DNA of 64,000 nt from DATMER01 sp031390755. GTDB taxonomy: Bacteria > Acidobacteriota > Thermoanaerobaculia > Multivoradales > UBA5704. Within the stretch, counting starts at the first letter, position 1. Every line of letters begins with the position of its first letter. Positions 1-6,872 of this stretch are shown here, piece by piece. The stretch covers positions 1 through 64,000 of the forward strand of contig JANMTS010000047.1 of the NCBI GenBank assembly GCA_031390755.1, read 5' to 3'. The notes beneath the pieces are model-generated. The model made no database searches. It worked only from the letters and a program-made list of their open reading frames with translations, and had not been told where the DNA came from. A program made the position numbers and the translations under genes.

Positions 1-93
1 GCCTTCCTCCAGCCAATCCCGAAGGTCCGGGGGCAACAGCAACAACTGACCAGGCGCGTAACCCAGGAAGCGAGTCGTCTCCATGACGACCAT
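1..93 (-). CDS. Transposase N-terminus (partial, IS1182/IS5-like)
   Basis: The first 31 codons of a minus-strand gene that runs off the left edge. The start codon is ATG at 93 (an in-frame ATG at 84 is an alternative). The visible residues contain FLGYAPGQLLLPPDLRDWLE, which matches the usual opening of IS1182-type transposases (F-x-Y-x-P-x-Q-x-L-L-L-P-x-x-L-x-x-W-L). The catalytic DDE core is not in the window. The role would be cutting and joining of the element's ends. The start match is clear; the exact family is inferred. Confidence 0.6.
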   Translation of the reverse strand, partial: MVVMETTRFLGYAPGQLLLLPPDLRDWLEEG

Positions 94-145
94 TTTACCT
101 CAACCCTGTAACCTCCAGACGGTTTCCCGACAGGCTCCTAGTCGG
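1..145 (-). mobile_element. End of an insertion sequence (IS1182/IS5-like), cut by window edge
   Basis: The sequence starts inside an insertion sequence. The transposase start lies at 93 on the minus strand, and a likely terminal inverted repeat sits at about 121-143 (minus strand beginning GACTAGGAGCCTGTCGGGAA). The neighbouring gene stops at 151, so the element landed immediately after its stop codon, where that cassette's attC would be expected. The other end and the target duplication are outside the window, so the family call rests on the transposase N-terminus only. Confidence 0.55.
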
Positions 146-150
146 GCGCG

Positions 151-651
151 TCACGACTGCAGCCCTGACAAGACGAGCGCGGCCCCAAGGCTGAGAAGAA
201 TCGTCAGCACCGAGACAGCCGCTCGAATTGCGCCGATGAGGCGGATGCGCGCTCGGGACCGGAACCGGTACTTGCCTCCGAGACTCCACGGGGTCTCGTG
301 GTAGCCGGTGACACCGAACATGAGCTCGTATGCCGAGCGGGCGACCGCCAGGTTGCAGGACATACCGAGCGACCACAGCAACACCGCAACTGCCTGGTTG
401 TGAGGCAGCGTCCGAAGGTAAAAGAACGCAGAGGCCGCGCCGAGCACCAGCCATGCAAGGCCAAGCGCCAAAGGATACGTGGCTGCTGCCCACCACCTCA
501 AGCTGGTCCAACGGCCGGGGAACGCCCGCAAGGTCAAAGGCGGTTCGTCGAGGGGCAGAACTCGTTCGGGCATGCGAAGCAGGAGCATCCCGGCGACGCC
601 ACCCGCGAGGAAGCCGAGTGCTGCGGCTAGACCGGGATACTCAGCTTCCAT
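151..651 (-). CDS. Hypothetical membrane protein, likely a cassette gene
   Basis: A 166-residue protein with about four hydrophobic segments (roughly residues 8-27, 50-75, 85-103 and 135-160), so an inner-membrane protein of unknown role. I recognise no family motif. The start ATG at 651 lies 8 bases below an integron-type GTTAGGC core (minus strand, 659-665). That is the short distance expected for the first gene of an inserted cassette. Downstream, where an attC should be, the sequence passes straight into an IS end. The unusual context suggests mobile cargo; function is unknown. Confidence 0.6.
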   Translation of the reverse strand: MEAEYPGLAAALGFLAGGVAGMLLLRMPERVLPLDEPPLTLRAFPGRWTSLRWWAAATYPLALGLAWLVLGAASAFFYLRTLPHNQAVAVLLWSLGMSCNLAVARSAYELMFGVTGYHETPWSLGGKYRFRSRARIRLIGAIRAAVSVLTILLSLGAALVLSGLQS

Positions 652-658
652 TCGCGAC

Positions 659-716
659 GCCTAACGGCTTGCTCCTGCACCGCCCCAAACAATCGCCCGG
701 CACCTGAAATCGGGGC
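659..716 (-). repeat. Short fourth copy of the integrase-module edge fused to an attC core
   Basis: About 44 bases (673-716) match the 5' edge of the long repeats at 4490-4532 and 6802-6845. The match includes the first few bases of the integrase tail (GCAGGAGC on the minus strand). It then switches abruptly to AAGCCGTTAGGC, the same end as the attC at 7897-7903. This looks like a deletion scar: an integrase-tail/promoter module was joined to a downstream attC with everything between them lost. It follows the stop of the Kelch gene by only 4-5 bases. Confidence 0.55.
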
Positions 717-720
717 CGTC

Positions 721-1878
721 TCAGCCGCCGACGAGCGGGATCGTCAATCTCCACATGTCGTTCAGCAGCACCGGCGCGAACTCCGCGGTCGCCCCCCCGA
801 AGATGTAGAGCTCGTAGGCGGTGGCGGTCTTGCGGGTGAAGTAGAACTGGCCGAACCTCGGCGCCGGCGCTGGCCCCGTCATCGCGGTGTCCACGCGAGT
901 CCAGGTTCCGGTGTGGAGATCGAAGTACCAGACATCGGACAGGGTGGTACCGTCGAACTTGCTCCCCCCGTAGAGCCAGATGCGGCCGTTGGGCTCGTCG
1001 GCGATCAGTTTCGCGTTGTCGCGGAGGCCCGGTCCGCCGGCCTCGTCGAAGACGAGCTGCTCCCAGGTCTCGGTCTGGATGTCGAACATCCAGAGGTCGC
1101 CGAGATAGTTCTCCGGCGTGAACAGACCGGTCCCGTTCACGGCGTCGTTCGTATATCCGCCGTAGACGATCAATGCGTTCCAGCCTTCGGAATAGACGAG
1201 CGGATGATGGGCTCGAGCGCGCGGAGCGGGCGAGCCGGCCGCGACCTGCTTCCAGCCGTTCTTGTAGCGGACCAGGTTGTGCTGGAGGCCGTCCGGACGG
1301 TTGATGAAGGCCGGCAGCGTCGACGACGACCCCGAGAAGGCGTACGCGACGGTCTTCTGCTTGCCCTTGTTTCGCACGGCAACCGCCTCCGTGGAGCGGT
1401 TGGCGCGCCCGATTTCGGCCGCGCTCTGCGAGATCTGCGTCCACCCATGCATCGGATCAAACCGGAACGTGTCCTGGTGCGTGAGGTCGAGCCCGCGCCG
1501 GAAAGGACCTCTCCCGCCGGAGACCATCAGCTCGCCGTCCTCGGCGACGCACCACATCATCGACTCGGCCCTGGCGGATGGCCCTCCCGGGTATTGCCCG
1601 AGGTCGTACCAGATCAGCGTGTCGACGTCGAAGACCCTGAAATCGGCCACGGGCTCGTCGTTCGGGAAGGTCCCGTTCAAACCGCCGAAGATGTAGAAGA
1701 GACCGTCGTGATAGGCGCTCGCACCGTCCCAGAGGGCGTCGGGAACGTCGCCGCCCTGCGCAATCTCGGTCCAGTAGGGAACGCTCGACTGGGCGGCGCT
1801 CGGGCGGATCCCGGCGAACGAGAGCAAGAGACAGAGAAAAGCAATGAAAACGAGCCGACGATGAATCCTACATGCCAT
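721..1878 (-). CDS. Secreted Kelch-repeat protein
   Basis: A 385-residue protein. I chose the ATG at 1878 over upstream in-frame starts because an AAGGAGG ribosome site sits 9 bases before it and a clear signal peptide follows (basic MACRIHRR, hydrophobic core, SAAQ cleavage region). The mature part shows repeated Kelch blades with paired glycines (FYIFGGLNG, LIVYGGYT, IWLYGGSKFDG, LYIFGGATA). This implies a beta-propeller outside the cytoplasm, probably for binding rather than catalysis. It ends exactly beside the integron repeat scar, so it may be cassette cargo, though Kelch proteins are large for cassettes. Confidence 0.8.
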   Translation of the reverse strand: MACRIHRRLVFIAFLCLLLSFAGIRPSAAQSSVPYWTEIAQGGDVPDALWDGASAYHDGLFYIFGGLNGTFPNDEPVADFRVFDVDTLIWYDLGQYPGGPSARAESMMWCVAEDGELMVSGGRGPFRRGLDLTHQDTFRFDPMHGWTQISQSAAEIGRANRSTEAVAVRNKGKQKTVAYAFSGSSSTLPAFINRPDGLQHNLVRYKNGWKQVAAGSPAPRARAHHPLVYSEGWNALIVYGGYTNDAVNGTGLFTPENYLGDLWMFDIQTETWEQLVFDEAGGPGLRDNAKLIADEPNGRIWLYGGSKFDGTTLSDVWYFDLHTGTWTRVDTAMTGPAPAPRFGQFYFTRKTATAYELYIFGGATAEFAPVLLNDMWRLTIPLVGG

Positions 1879-2092
1879 CTGGGCTACCTCCTTGTTCCGG
1901 GACAGAGTTGCCACGGTAGCAGATGGCAACGCCGAGGTAAACGAGGACCTCGCGCCCAATCGGGAAGCTCCGCACCTCTCTGCCAGCTCGTTCCGACGAC
2001 GGCCCATTTCGGGTGACTTGGCGAGACTCTCGCACTTCTCGGAAAGGAGATCCAGGAACCGGTCCAAGCAGGTGCCAGCTGGTTGCCTTCCA

Positions 2093-2380
2093 ATGAATCC
2101 TGAAGACATCGCCTCTGCCATTGCAACGGCGCCGGAGCGAGCTCACGATCCGGAATCCCCGTATGACCCCCACGACCCGGCAGCCGTGGAGGCGTTCTGG
2201 AAGGATGCCACCGTGCGTCGACCGGGCCAGAGAGGCCCAGGCAAGAGAGTCAAGAAGGTTCTGCTCTCGGTACGGTACAGCCCAGAAGTCGTCGAGTACT
2301 TCAAGTCGACTGACGGAGGATGGCAGGGACGAATGGACGAGGCGCTCAAGGAATGGATGGCGACGCATCGCACGGCATGA
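2093..2380 (+). CDS. BrnA-like antitoxin, orphan
   Basis: A 95-residue protein whose C-terminal half (VLLSVRYSPEVVEYFKSTD followed by GWQGRMDEALKEWM) is the BrnA/DUF4415 ribbon-helix-helix pattern. The N-terminus is acidic with PESPYDPHDPAAVEAFWKDA, as in this family. BrnA normally binds and silences the BrnT ribonuclease encoded just upstream. The 214 bases between it and the divergent Kelch gene contain no BrnT-like frame. It therefore appears to be an antitoxin without its toxin. The start ATG at 2093 was chosen because the BrnA-like homology begins there. Confidence 0.75.
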   Translation: MNPEDIASAIATAPERAHDPESPYDPHDPAAVEAFWKDATVRRPGQRGPGKRVKKVLLSVRYSPEVVEYFKSTDGGWQGRMDEALKEWMATHRTA

Positions 2381-2789
2381 TCGGTGCCATCCCAACTCCC
2401 CTACCCTGCCGGGAACACCTGGATTCTGAACCGTATAGCTGTACCGGGCTCGGGCCGCTGACCTGATCGAGGGCGTCGAGACCGACGCCAAAGCGGCGCG
2501 GACGGCGAAGGGGTCTCAGCTCTGGGAGTCGCGTCGCCAAACAGCCTCTTGAACCGGTGACCATCACGATCAAGCCCTGATTTGCTGGCCCCGCGACTCA
2601 CGCTCTTCTTTGTTCCTCCGCCGCCTTATCTGGACACTCCTCTGGGCCCGCAGAGCGCCCCGGGCGAGGCGCGCCCGCTCCCGCCCGGGAATGCCGGCAG
2701 GACGACAGAATCGATGTTCGATGGGTCAACTTGCTGGTTCCAGACAAGCCGCTGGCACCTCTTCCTGCCCCACAAAGTCGCGCTTCCAG
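2381..2789. other. Intergenic stretch without a supported gene
   Basis: 409 bases between the brnA-like gene and the HEPN-like gene. Short open frames on both strands show no family resemblance and no good ribosome sites. The HEPN gene ends at 2790. The attC expected after it, with a GCCTAAC core complementary to its cassette start, is not visible here. The 3' part of that cassette may have been deleted. Confidence 0.4.
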
Positions 2790-3338
2790 CTAGCGCGGGT
2801 AGTGGTGCTGCCAATACACCTCATCCAACTTGACCCAAAGTGCATTCACATTCTCCCAATCAAGAGCACCGTTATAGACGCTCCAAATAGCGTTGTCATC
2901 TGCGGGTTTCCAGAGCGCTCTATTTCGGTCCTTGTATGTGTCTACCCATTCTTTCCGGTCTTTTGGTATCGGATATCTACCTGACCAACGAATTGCAGCG
3001 GTCAGCACGGATAGCAGCGCCTCCTCGTCGGGAGCAAGAGTGAAACCTATATGGGATGCAAGTTCGATAAGTCGGTGATGGGCCAGGACCTCTTTCCGTT
3101 GCGCGACAGCTATTGCCTTTAAGATCAGTTCGATAGACATACCCCACAACATCTCATACACAGACCAACTCGCAATATCTATCCTGAATCCGACTCCTAG
3201 ATGGAACCTGCGGGCAACTGTCGCAGACAACTCAGGCTCAGAGGCAGCGAGAAGAGCGGCGGCAGAACCGCGCAGATCGGTCGAGCAATTGTGCCAGGCC
3301 AGAGGTGCTAATGTTGAGCGGTCGAAGTCGTCTTCCAT
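2790..3338 (-). CDS. HEPN-like domain protein (cassette gene)
   Basis: A 182-residue all-helical-looking protein. The central stretch (SIELILKAIAVAQRK then LAHHRLIELASHIG) and the later RWSGRYPIP resemble HEPN-type proteins. In those, a charged Arg/His pair can form a metal-independent RNase site; R-x5-H is present at RKEVLAH. It starts 28 bases after an attC core (3366-3372), so it is cassette cargo. Its base composition is clearly lower in GC than the core genome. No nucleotidyltransferase or other partner is adjacent. A HEPN RNase or a scaffold are both possible; the fold assignment is by pattern only. Confidence 0.5.
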   Translation of the reverse strand: MEDDFDRSTLAPLAWHNCSTDLRGSAAALLAASEPELSATVARRFHLGVGFRIDIASWSVYEMLWGMSIELILKAIAVAQRKEVLAHHRLIELASHIGFTLAPDEEALLSVLTAAIRWSGRYPIPKDRKEWVDTYKDRNRALWKPADDNAIWSVYNGALDWENVNALWVKLDEVYWQHHYPR

Positions 3339-3365
3339 TTTGGTATGTCTTGCTAAAGACGTGGC

Positions 3366-3440
3366 GCCTAACCGTGATGGCGGCGAGCGGCGGGACCGCG
3401 CTTTTTGCGGTATCCGTCCGCTCGACTGCCCGGGTTGTGC
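3366..3440 (-). repeat. attC recombination site
   Basis: A 75-base site read on the minus strand. It has an R'' box GCACAAC (3434-3440), an R' box GTTAGGC (3366-3372) and between them an imperfect palindrome. One arm starts CGAGCGGACGG and the other ends CCCGCCGCTCG, with unpaired extra bases, as in integron attC sites that recombine as folded single strands. R'' is the exact complement of the 5' edge of the cassette (GTTGTGC at 3963-3969), so this attC belongs to the gene at 3475-3879. Confidence 0.8.
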
Positions 3441-3474
3441 GGCCCTCTACCTGATGTCCTATGTGCCAACTCCG

Positions 3475-3879
3475 TCACTTTAACTTCCGAAAGGCCGGAA
3501 CCAGCTTTTCAAGACCGGAGATCGTTCCTACAAATTCTCCATTCACCTGTTGCACAGAAAACTCAGTAATAGTCTCACCTTCTTCGATTCGGACCGTCTC
3601 ATCGTCCACCGCCTTCCATTTCAAGGGAGATCCACCAAAGCTAGCAACACCGTCCCCATAGAACGCAATCGTAGCATATTCGTTTCTCCACTTACCCACG
3701 ACGACATGATCTGTCCTCATTGCCTCAGAGGAGGCCCACTTTCTCCCGAGTTCACCGAAGAACGCTGAAGCCCAGACGCCAGCTAGAGTTAACATGCCCA
3801 GAAGAATCAAGAGCGCAGTGGTGATGACAGGGCGCCTCCTAATGCTCCTGGTGAATTTCTCAAGTTGCTCTATATTCAC
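3475..3879 (-). CDS. Small membrane-anchored protein, first gene after integron promoter copy A
   Basis: A 134-residue protein starting with GTG at 3879, with an AGAGGAG ribosome site about 7 bases upstream. It has a basic N-terminus (RSIRRRPV), one transmembrane helix at about residues 19-41, and a beta-rich C-terminal part (GKWRNEYATIAFYGDG ...) resembling the strand pattern of lipocalin-like 'stress' domains. Function is unknown. The whole cassette is 597 bases (3372-3968). It is bounded by an attI-like edge and an attC whose cores match, and would be transcribed from the Pc-like promoter at 4092-4120. Confidence 0.7.
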   Translation of the reverse strand: MNIEQLEKFTRSIRRRPVITTALLILLGMLTLAGVWASAFFGELGRKWASSEAMRTDHVVVGKWRNEYATIAFYGDGVASFGGSPLKWKAVDDETVRIEEGETITEFSVQQVNGEFVGTISGLEKLVPAFRKLK

Positions 3880-4091
3880 CGCTGCAGCTCCTCTGACCTA
3901 AATTTCAACCGCATAGGATAGTTGGCAAACGAGGGACTAATCAAGATTCCCGTGCGCTTGACGCACAACCCTTGGTGTCTACCGTCAATCCGCTCGGCTT
4001 GCGGCGGCCTTCGCATCAATCTAACAGCGACCAAGCACTCTGCCCTTTCGCCACCGGGCGGCGCAAGTTTCCTGAATCCTGCCACTTAGAA

Positions 4092-4120
4092 AGTCTAGGG
4101 CTGCATGAGGCGGGTGTCAA
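4092..4120 (-). promoter_or_regulatory. Pc-like cassette promoter, copy A
   Basis: On the minus strand there is a perfect -35 box TTGACA (4115-4120), a 17-base spacer and TAGACT (4092-4097) as -10. The class 1 integron strong Pc is TTGACA-17-TAAACT, so the match in box and spacing is close. It reads towards the cassette gene at 3475-3879, with a leader of about 200 bases. Box and spacer are kept identically in all three module copies, which argues that it is used or was recently used. Confidence 0.75.
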
Positions 4121-4393
4121 TGCTTCTTCTGGACTGCTGTACAAGCATTGCCCGGGGTGACTTGGATGGAGATTGCTTATGAGCGATCGTCGCGAAGGCT
4201 CAACGCCTGCAAGGTTCTCTCCCACAGACGTTTAAGACTGCCCAACGGTCTCAGCCAGGGACGAGCTCGGTCCACATGGCTCCCCTGGTAGGGGGGCTGA
4301 GGCGCTTTTCCGGACGGGATAAACAACGCTCATGCTACTGACCAAGACTTCTTCGCGGCCGGCATCCTGCTGGAATGCCGGCGCGCTTATCCA

Positions 4394-4501
4394 TCAGAGG
4401 AGGTCGAGCGGACTCTGGACTCCCTTGCCTCCAGGGTTGAGCTCATGCGTATAGATCATGGTCGTCTTCACGCTCTTGTGGCCGAGGAGCTCCTGCACCG
4501 C
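4394..4501 (-). pseudogene. Integron integrase 3' fragment (intI remnant), copy A
   Basis: 35 codons and a stop on the minus strand contain GHKSVKTTMIYTH and GGKGVQSPLDLL. These match the C-terminal end of IntI tyrosine recombinases (class 1: GHSDVSTTMIYTHVL...GGAGVRSPLDAL), including the box-II Tyr of the IYTH motif that attacks DNA. Upstream of the first VQELLGH residue the match stops dead, so the Arg-His-Arg part of the active site is absent. It is not functional. It marks where an integron platform once stood. Confidence 0.85.
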
Positions 4502-4568
4502 CCCAAACAATCGCCTGGTACCTGAAATCGGGGATCTCCTGCTCTGACTGGGGCCGCTGCCTCTTGAC

Positions 4569-4638
4569 GCCGAACATTTGTAAGATCACCGGCACTTGGG
4601 CGCGAGCCCAAGGGTCCGGGTGCATCGCAGGGTTCTAC
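4569..4638 (-). repeat. Degenerate attC-like site
   Basis: A 70-base stretch after the two-gene kinase cassette, with an imperfect palindrome (arms ACCGGCACTTGGGC and GCCCAAGGGTCCGGGT on the plus strand). It is flanked by GTAGAAC (minus, 4632-4638) and GTTCGGC (minus, 4569-4575), which sit where R'' and R' belong. Both boxes depart from the RYYYAAC/GTTRRRY consensus. The R'' does not fully complement the cassette's start at 6275-6281. I regard it as a decayed or diverged attC. Confidence 0.4.
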
Positions 4639-4656
4639 GGCAGTCCCATTTGAAAC

Positions 4657-5013
4657 TCATTCCACGAGTTTATTATGCACCGCTCCATCAACATTATAGC
4701 TGTCTGAGCCAGAGAAGCCATGCCGAAAGCGCTCCTTGACGAGGTCGATCTCAGCTTGGACGGCAACCATCTTGGCTTGGACCTTGGCCAGCACACGCTC
4801 ACTAAGATCTTCCTCCAATTTCTCAACTATCTCTTCAAACCGCTCCTGGCGAGTAGAGATCCGATCAACAAGTCGCAAGTACTCTGCCAGAAGACGCTTA
4901 ATCTCTTGAGCATTATGCCTGAGTTCCTCAACATCTCTCTCAATCCTATCAACTTTGACATCGAGGCTAATCAGTTCGCGAATCGCCCCTAATATAGAGC
5001 CTAAACCAGTCAT
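4657..5013 (-). CDS. Coiled-coil protein paired with the kinase-like gene
   Basis: A 118-residue protein that is mostly one long amphipathic helix (roughly residues 15-95, with repeats of Leu/Ile/Val among Glu, Lys and Arg), after a short hydrophobic start (GLGSILGAIRELI). Its ATG at 5013 overlaps the stop of the kinase-like gene (ATGA-type overlap), so the two are translated together. The kinase C-terminus is also helical with a similar charged pattern (VADASERIVRRVDSVASSV). Direct pairing of the two is a reasonable inference. No known family is recognised. Confidence 0.6.
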   Translation of the reverse strand: MTGLGSILGAIRELISLDVKVDRIERDVEELRHNAQEIKRLLAEYLRLVDRISTRQERFEEIVEKLEEDLSERVLAKVQAKMVAVQAEIDLVKERFRHGFSGSDSYNVDGAVHNKLVE

Positions 5014-6260
5014 TTCCGCTTCTCCACTGTCGCCATCGAAGGCTCTAACCTCGTCGCAAGAAGTTTTATTATTTCTGCAAAGTCCTGGCGAAGCAAGGAA
5101 ACGGAAGAAGCGACGCTATCTACTCGTCGAACTATCCGCTCGCTCGCATCAGCCACGAATGTATGTAATTCGTCGTACTCGGAACTCTCATTTATATCTT
5201 TGTTGTGGTCCAATCGAGACTGAATCTCGTCGCGCCGTAGCACCCTTCCGGTCCTATGATCATATACGACTGCGGTAGAAGTCTCTCTCGATACTTGTGC
5301 GCTTGCCTCGTTCGTATGACTCCATTGAAGAAACTCACTGGTTTTAGAAACTTCTTCCAATGCATACCGCAAATCGGTCGCGGAGGAATAGCGCTTATCG
5401 GGTTTTGGATCGAGTGACTTCCTGATGATCTCAGCGAGCGTACGGGGAATTTCTTCAGGAATAGGTCGTAAGTTTCCGGCCGCAATTTCCCGTTCAAATT
5501 CGGCATAGTCACCAGAAGATGAACCAAATGGAAGCCTGCCGACAACCATCTGGTACAAGACTATAGAGACGGACCATAGATCGGACAGCTTATCGACTTT
5601 GCCGCTCTGAAGCCTTTCAGGCGCAACGTAAGGAAGAGTGCCAAATAAATTTTGCGTGGACGCTGCCGCATGTGACAAAGATCTCGCTATTCCGAAATCA
5701 ATTATCTTGATTGTTGCATCGCCTGTCACTATAATATTATGTGGCTTAATATCTCCATGGATCAAAAGTGCGGCTCTATCCACTGGAGAATTTGGAGCTA
5801 TGCCTTGCATTTGTTCAATAAAACAGCATAACTCAATTGCGATCGCGATAGCTCTTCTTGACGGGAGGCCTCCAGACCTTGAAAGAACCTGATCAAGACT
5901 CTCGCCTTGCACAAACTCTGTTGCAACGAAGAAGAAGCCTTCGGCCTCTCCATAGTCTAAGACTTTGGCTGCTTCGCTCGAGACTCCTCCAGCAGTACGC
6001 TGCAGAACCGTGCCAAGGCGCTCTGCGGCTAGGAGTTCTTGATCCTGGATATCGATCCTAACCAGTCGAAGTGCTATCTCGCGATTGATTTGAGGATCAT
6101 ATGCGAGGTAAACATCCGCTGCCCCTCCGCGAGCCACATGTTTGTCCAACCGAAACCTAGAATAGTACGCACCCTCGCGGACAACACCTTTGGGTGGCGC
6201 CGCCGACTCGGTGAGTGGAAAGTCATCTGCAGGCGTATCTTTTAGTCGTCTTGTTCCCAT
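5010..6260 (-). CDS. Ser/Thr protein kinase-like protein on an integron cassette
   Basis: 416 residues. The kinase domain spans about residues 36-305, followed by a charged helical tail without transmembrane segment, so it is cytoplasmic. It has VARGGAADVYLAYD (Gly loop), a catalytic loop HGDIKPHN near residue 167 (HGD instead of HRD) and DFGIARS near 187. The VAxK lysine position reads IALRLV, with Arg near residue 64 replacing the ATP-binding Lys. Activity is therefore doubtful, and it may be a pseudokinase or use another Lys. It is AT-rich compared with the core genes and starts about 15 bases after the attI-like edge of module B. Confidence 0.8.
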   Translation of the reverse strand: MGTRRLKDTPADDFPLTESAAPPKGVVREGAYYSRFRLDKHVARGGAADVYLAYDPQINREIALRLVRIDIQDQELLAAERLGTVLQRTAGGVSSEAAKVLDYGEAEGFFFVATEFVQGESLDQVLSRSGGLPSRRAIAIAIELCCFIEQMQGIAPNSPVDRAALLIHGDIKPHNIIVTGDATIKIIDFGIARSLSHAAASTQNLFGTLPYVAPERLQSGKVDKLSDLWSVSIVLYQMVVGRLPFGSSSGDYAEFEREIAAGNLRPIPEEIPRTLAEIIRKSLDPKPDKRYSSATDLRYALEEVSKTSEFLQWSHTNEASAQVSRETSTAVVYDHRTGRVLRRDEIQSRLDHNKDINESSEYDELHTFVADASERIVRRVDSVASSVSLLRQDFAEIIKLLATRLEPSMATVEKRK

Positions 6261-6403
6261 CGAAGATCCTTCCCGTTCAACGTTTGCTATCTACCGTCAA
6301 TCCGCTCGGCTTGAGGCGGCCTTCGCATCAAGCCAACAGCGACCAACCACTCTGCCCTTTCGCCACCGGGCGGCGCAAGTTTCCTGAATCCTGGCACTTA
6401 GAA

Positions 6404-6432
6404 AGTCTAGGGCTGCATGAGGCCGGTGTCAA
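6404..6432 (-). promoter_or_regulatory. Pc-like cassette promoter, copy B
   Basis: TTGACA (6427-6432), a 17-base spacer and TAGACT (6404-6409) on the minus strand. The boxes match copies A and C exactly, while the spacer carries one substitution. It reads into the kinase-like and coiled-coil gene pair. Confidence 0.7.
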
Positions 6433-6704
6433 TGCTTCTTCTGGACTGCTGTTAAGCATTGCCCGGGGTGACTTGGATGGAGATTGCTTATGAGCGATCG
6501 TCGCGAAGGCTCAACGCCTGCAAGGTTCTCTCCCACAGACGTTTAAGGCTGCCCAACGGTCTCAGCCAGGGACGAGCTCGGTCCACATGGCTCCCCTGGT
6601 AGGGGGGCTGAGGCCCTTATCCGGACGGGATCAACAACGCTCATGCTACTGACCAAGACTTCTTCGCGGCCGGCATCCTGCTGGAATGCCGGCGCGCTTA
6701 TCCA

Positions 6705-6812
6705 TCAGAGGAGGTCGAGCGGACTCTGGACTCCCTTGCCTCCAGGGTTGAGCACATGCGTATAGATCATGGTCGTCTTCACGCTCTTGTGGCCGAGGAG
6801 CTCCTGCACCGC
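6705..6812 (-). pseudogene. Integron integrase 3' fragment (intI remnant), copy B
   Basis: The same 35-codon IntI C-terminus as at 4394-4501, with His for Glu in the second half of the IYTH-E/H segment. It is truncated at the same codon (VQELLGH). The shared breakpoint shows that the copies descend from one already truncated ancestor and not from three independent losses. Confidence 0.8.
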
Positions 6813-6872
6813 CCCAAACAATCGCCTGGCACCTGAAATCGGGGCCAGCACCATCCACCGTCGACATCGCAG

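Larger units (their letters stand above)
3969..4532 (-). repeat. Integron module copy A: integrase tail + Pc promoter + attI edge
   Basis: A repeat of about 560 bases, nearly identical to 6281-6845 and 9833-10311. Read on the minus strand it holds a 45-base leader (from CCCCGATTTCAGG), the last 35 codons of an integron integrase, a hairpin, a sigma70-type promoter and an attI-like region. That region ends at a crossover G at 3969, after which the cassette sequence starts. Integrase tail, promoter and cassette all point the same way. This is the layout of 'reverse' integrons, not the divergent class 1 layout. Confidence 0.75.
6281..6845 (-). repeat. Integron module copy B: integrase tail + Pc promoter + attI edge
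   Basis: The second copy of the module, with the same order as at 3969-4532. It is close to identical over about 540 bases but diverges in the last 15 or so bases before the cassette, while keeping the same length and the GTT crossover (GTTGAAC, 6275-6281). Its upstream edge lies only 27 bases beyond the stop of the oxidoreductase gene at 6873, leaving no room for that gene's attC. The module therefore replaced the 3' end of that cassette. Confidence 0.7.

Noticed and set aside
641..1444. Long Arg/Pro-rich minus-strand frame across the Kelch gene
   Set aside because: Out-of-frame shadow of the Kelch gene; no ribosome site, GC-driven composition.
4016..4225. Minus-strand 69-codon ORF inside module A
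   Set aside because: Spans the promoter region; not kept open in copies B and C, which carry small indels.
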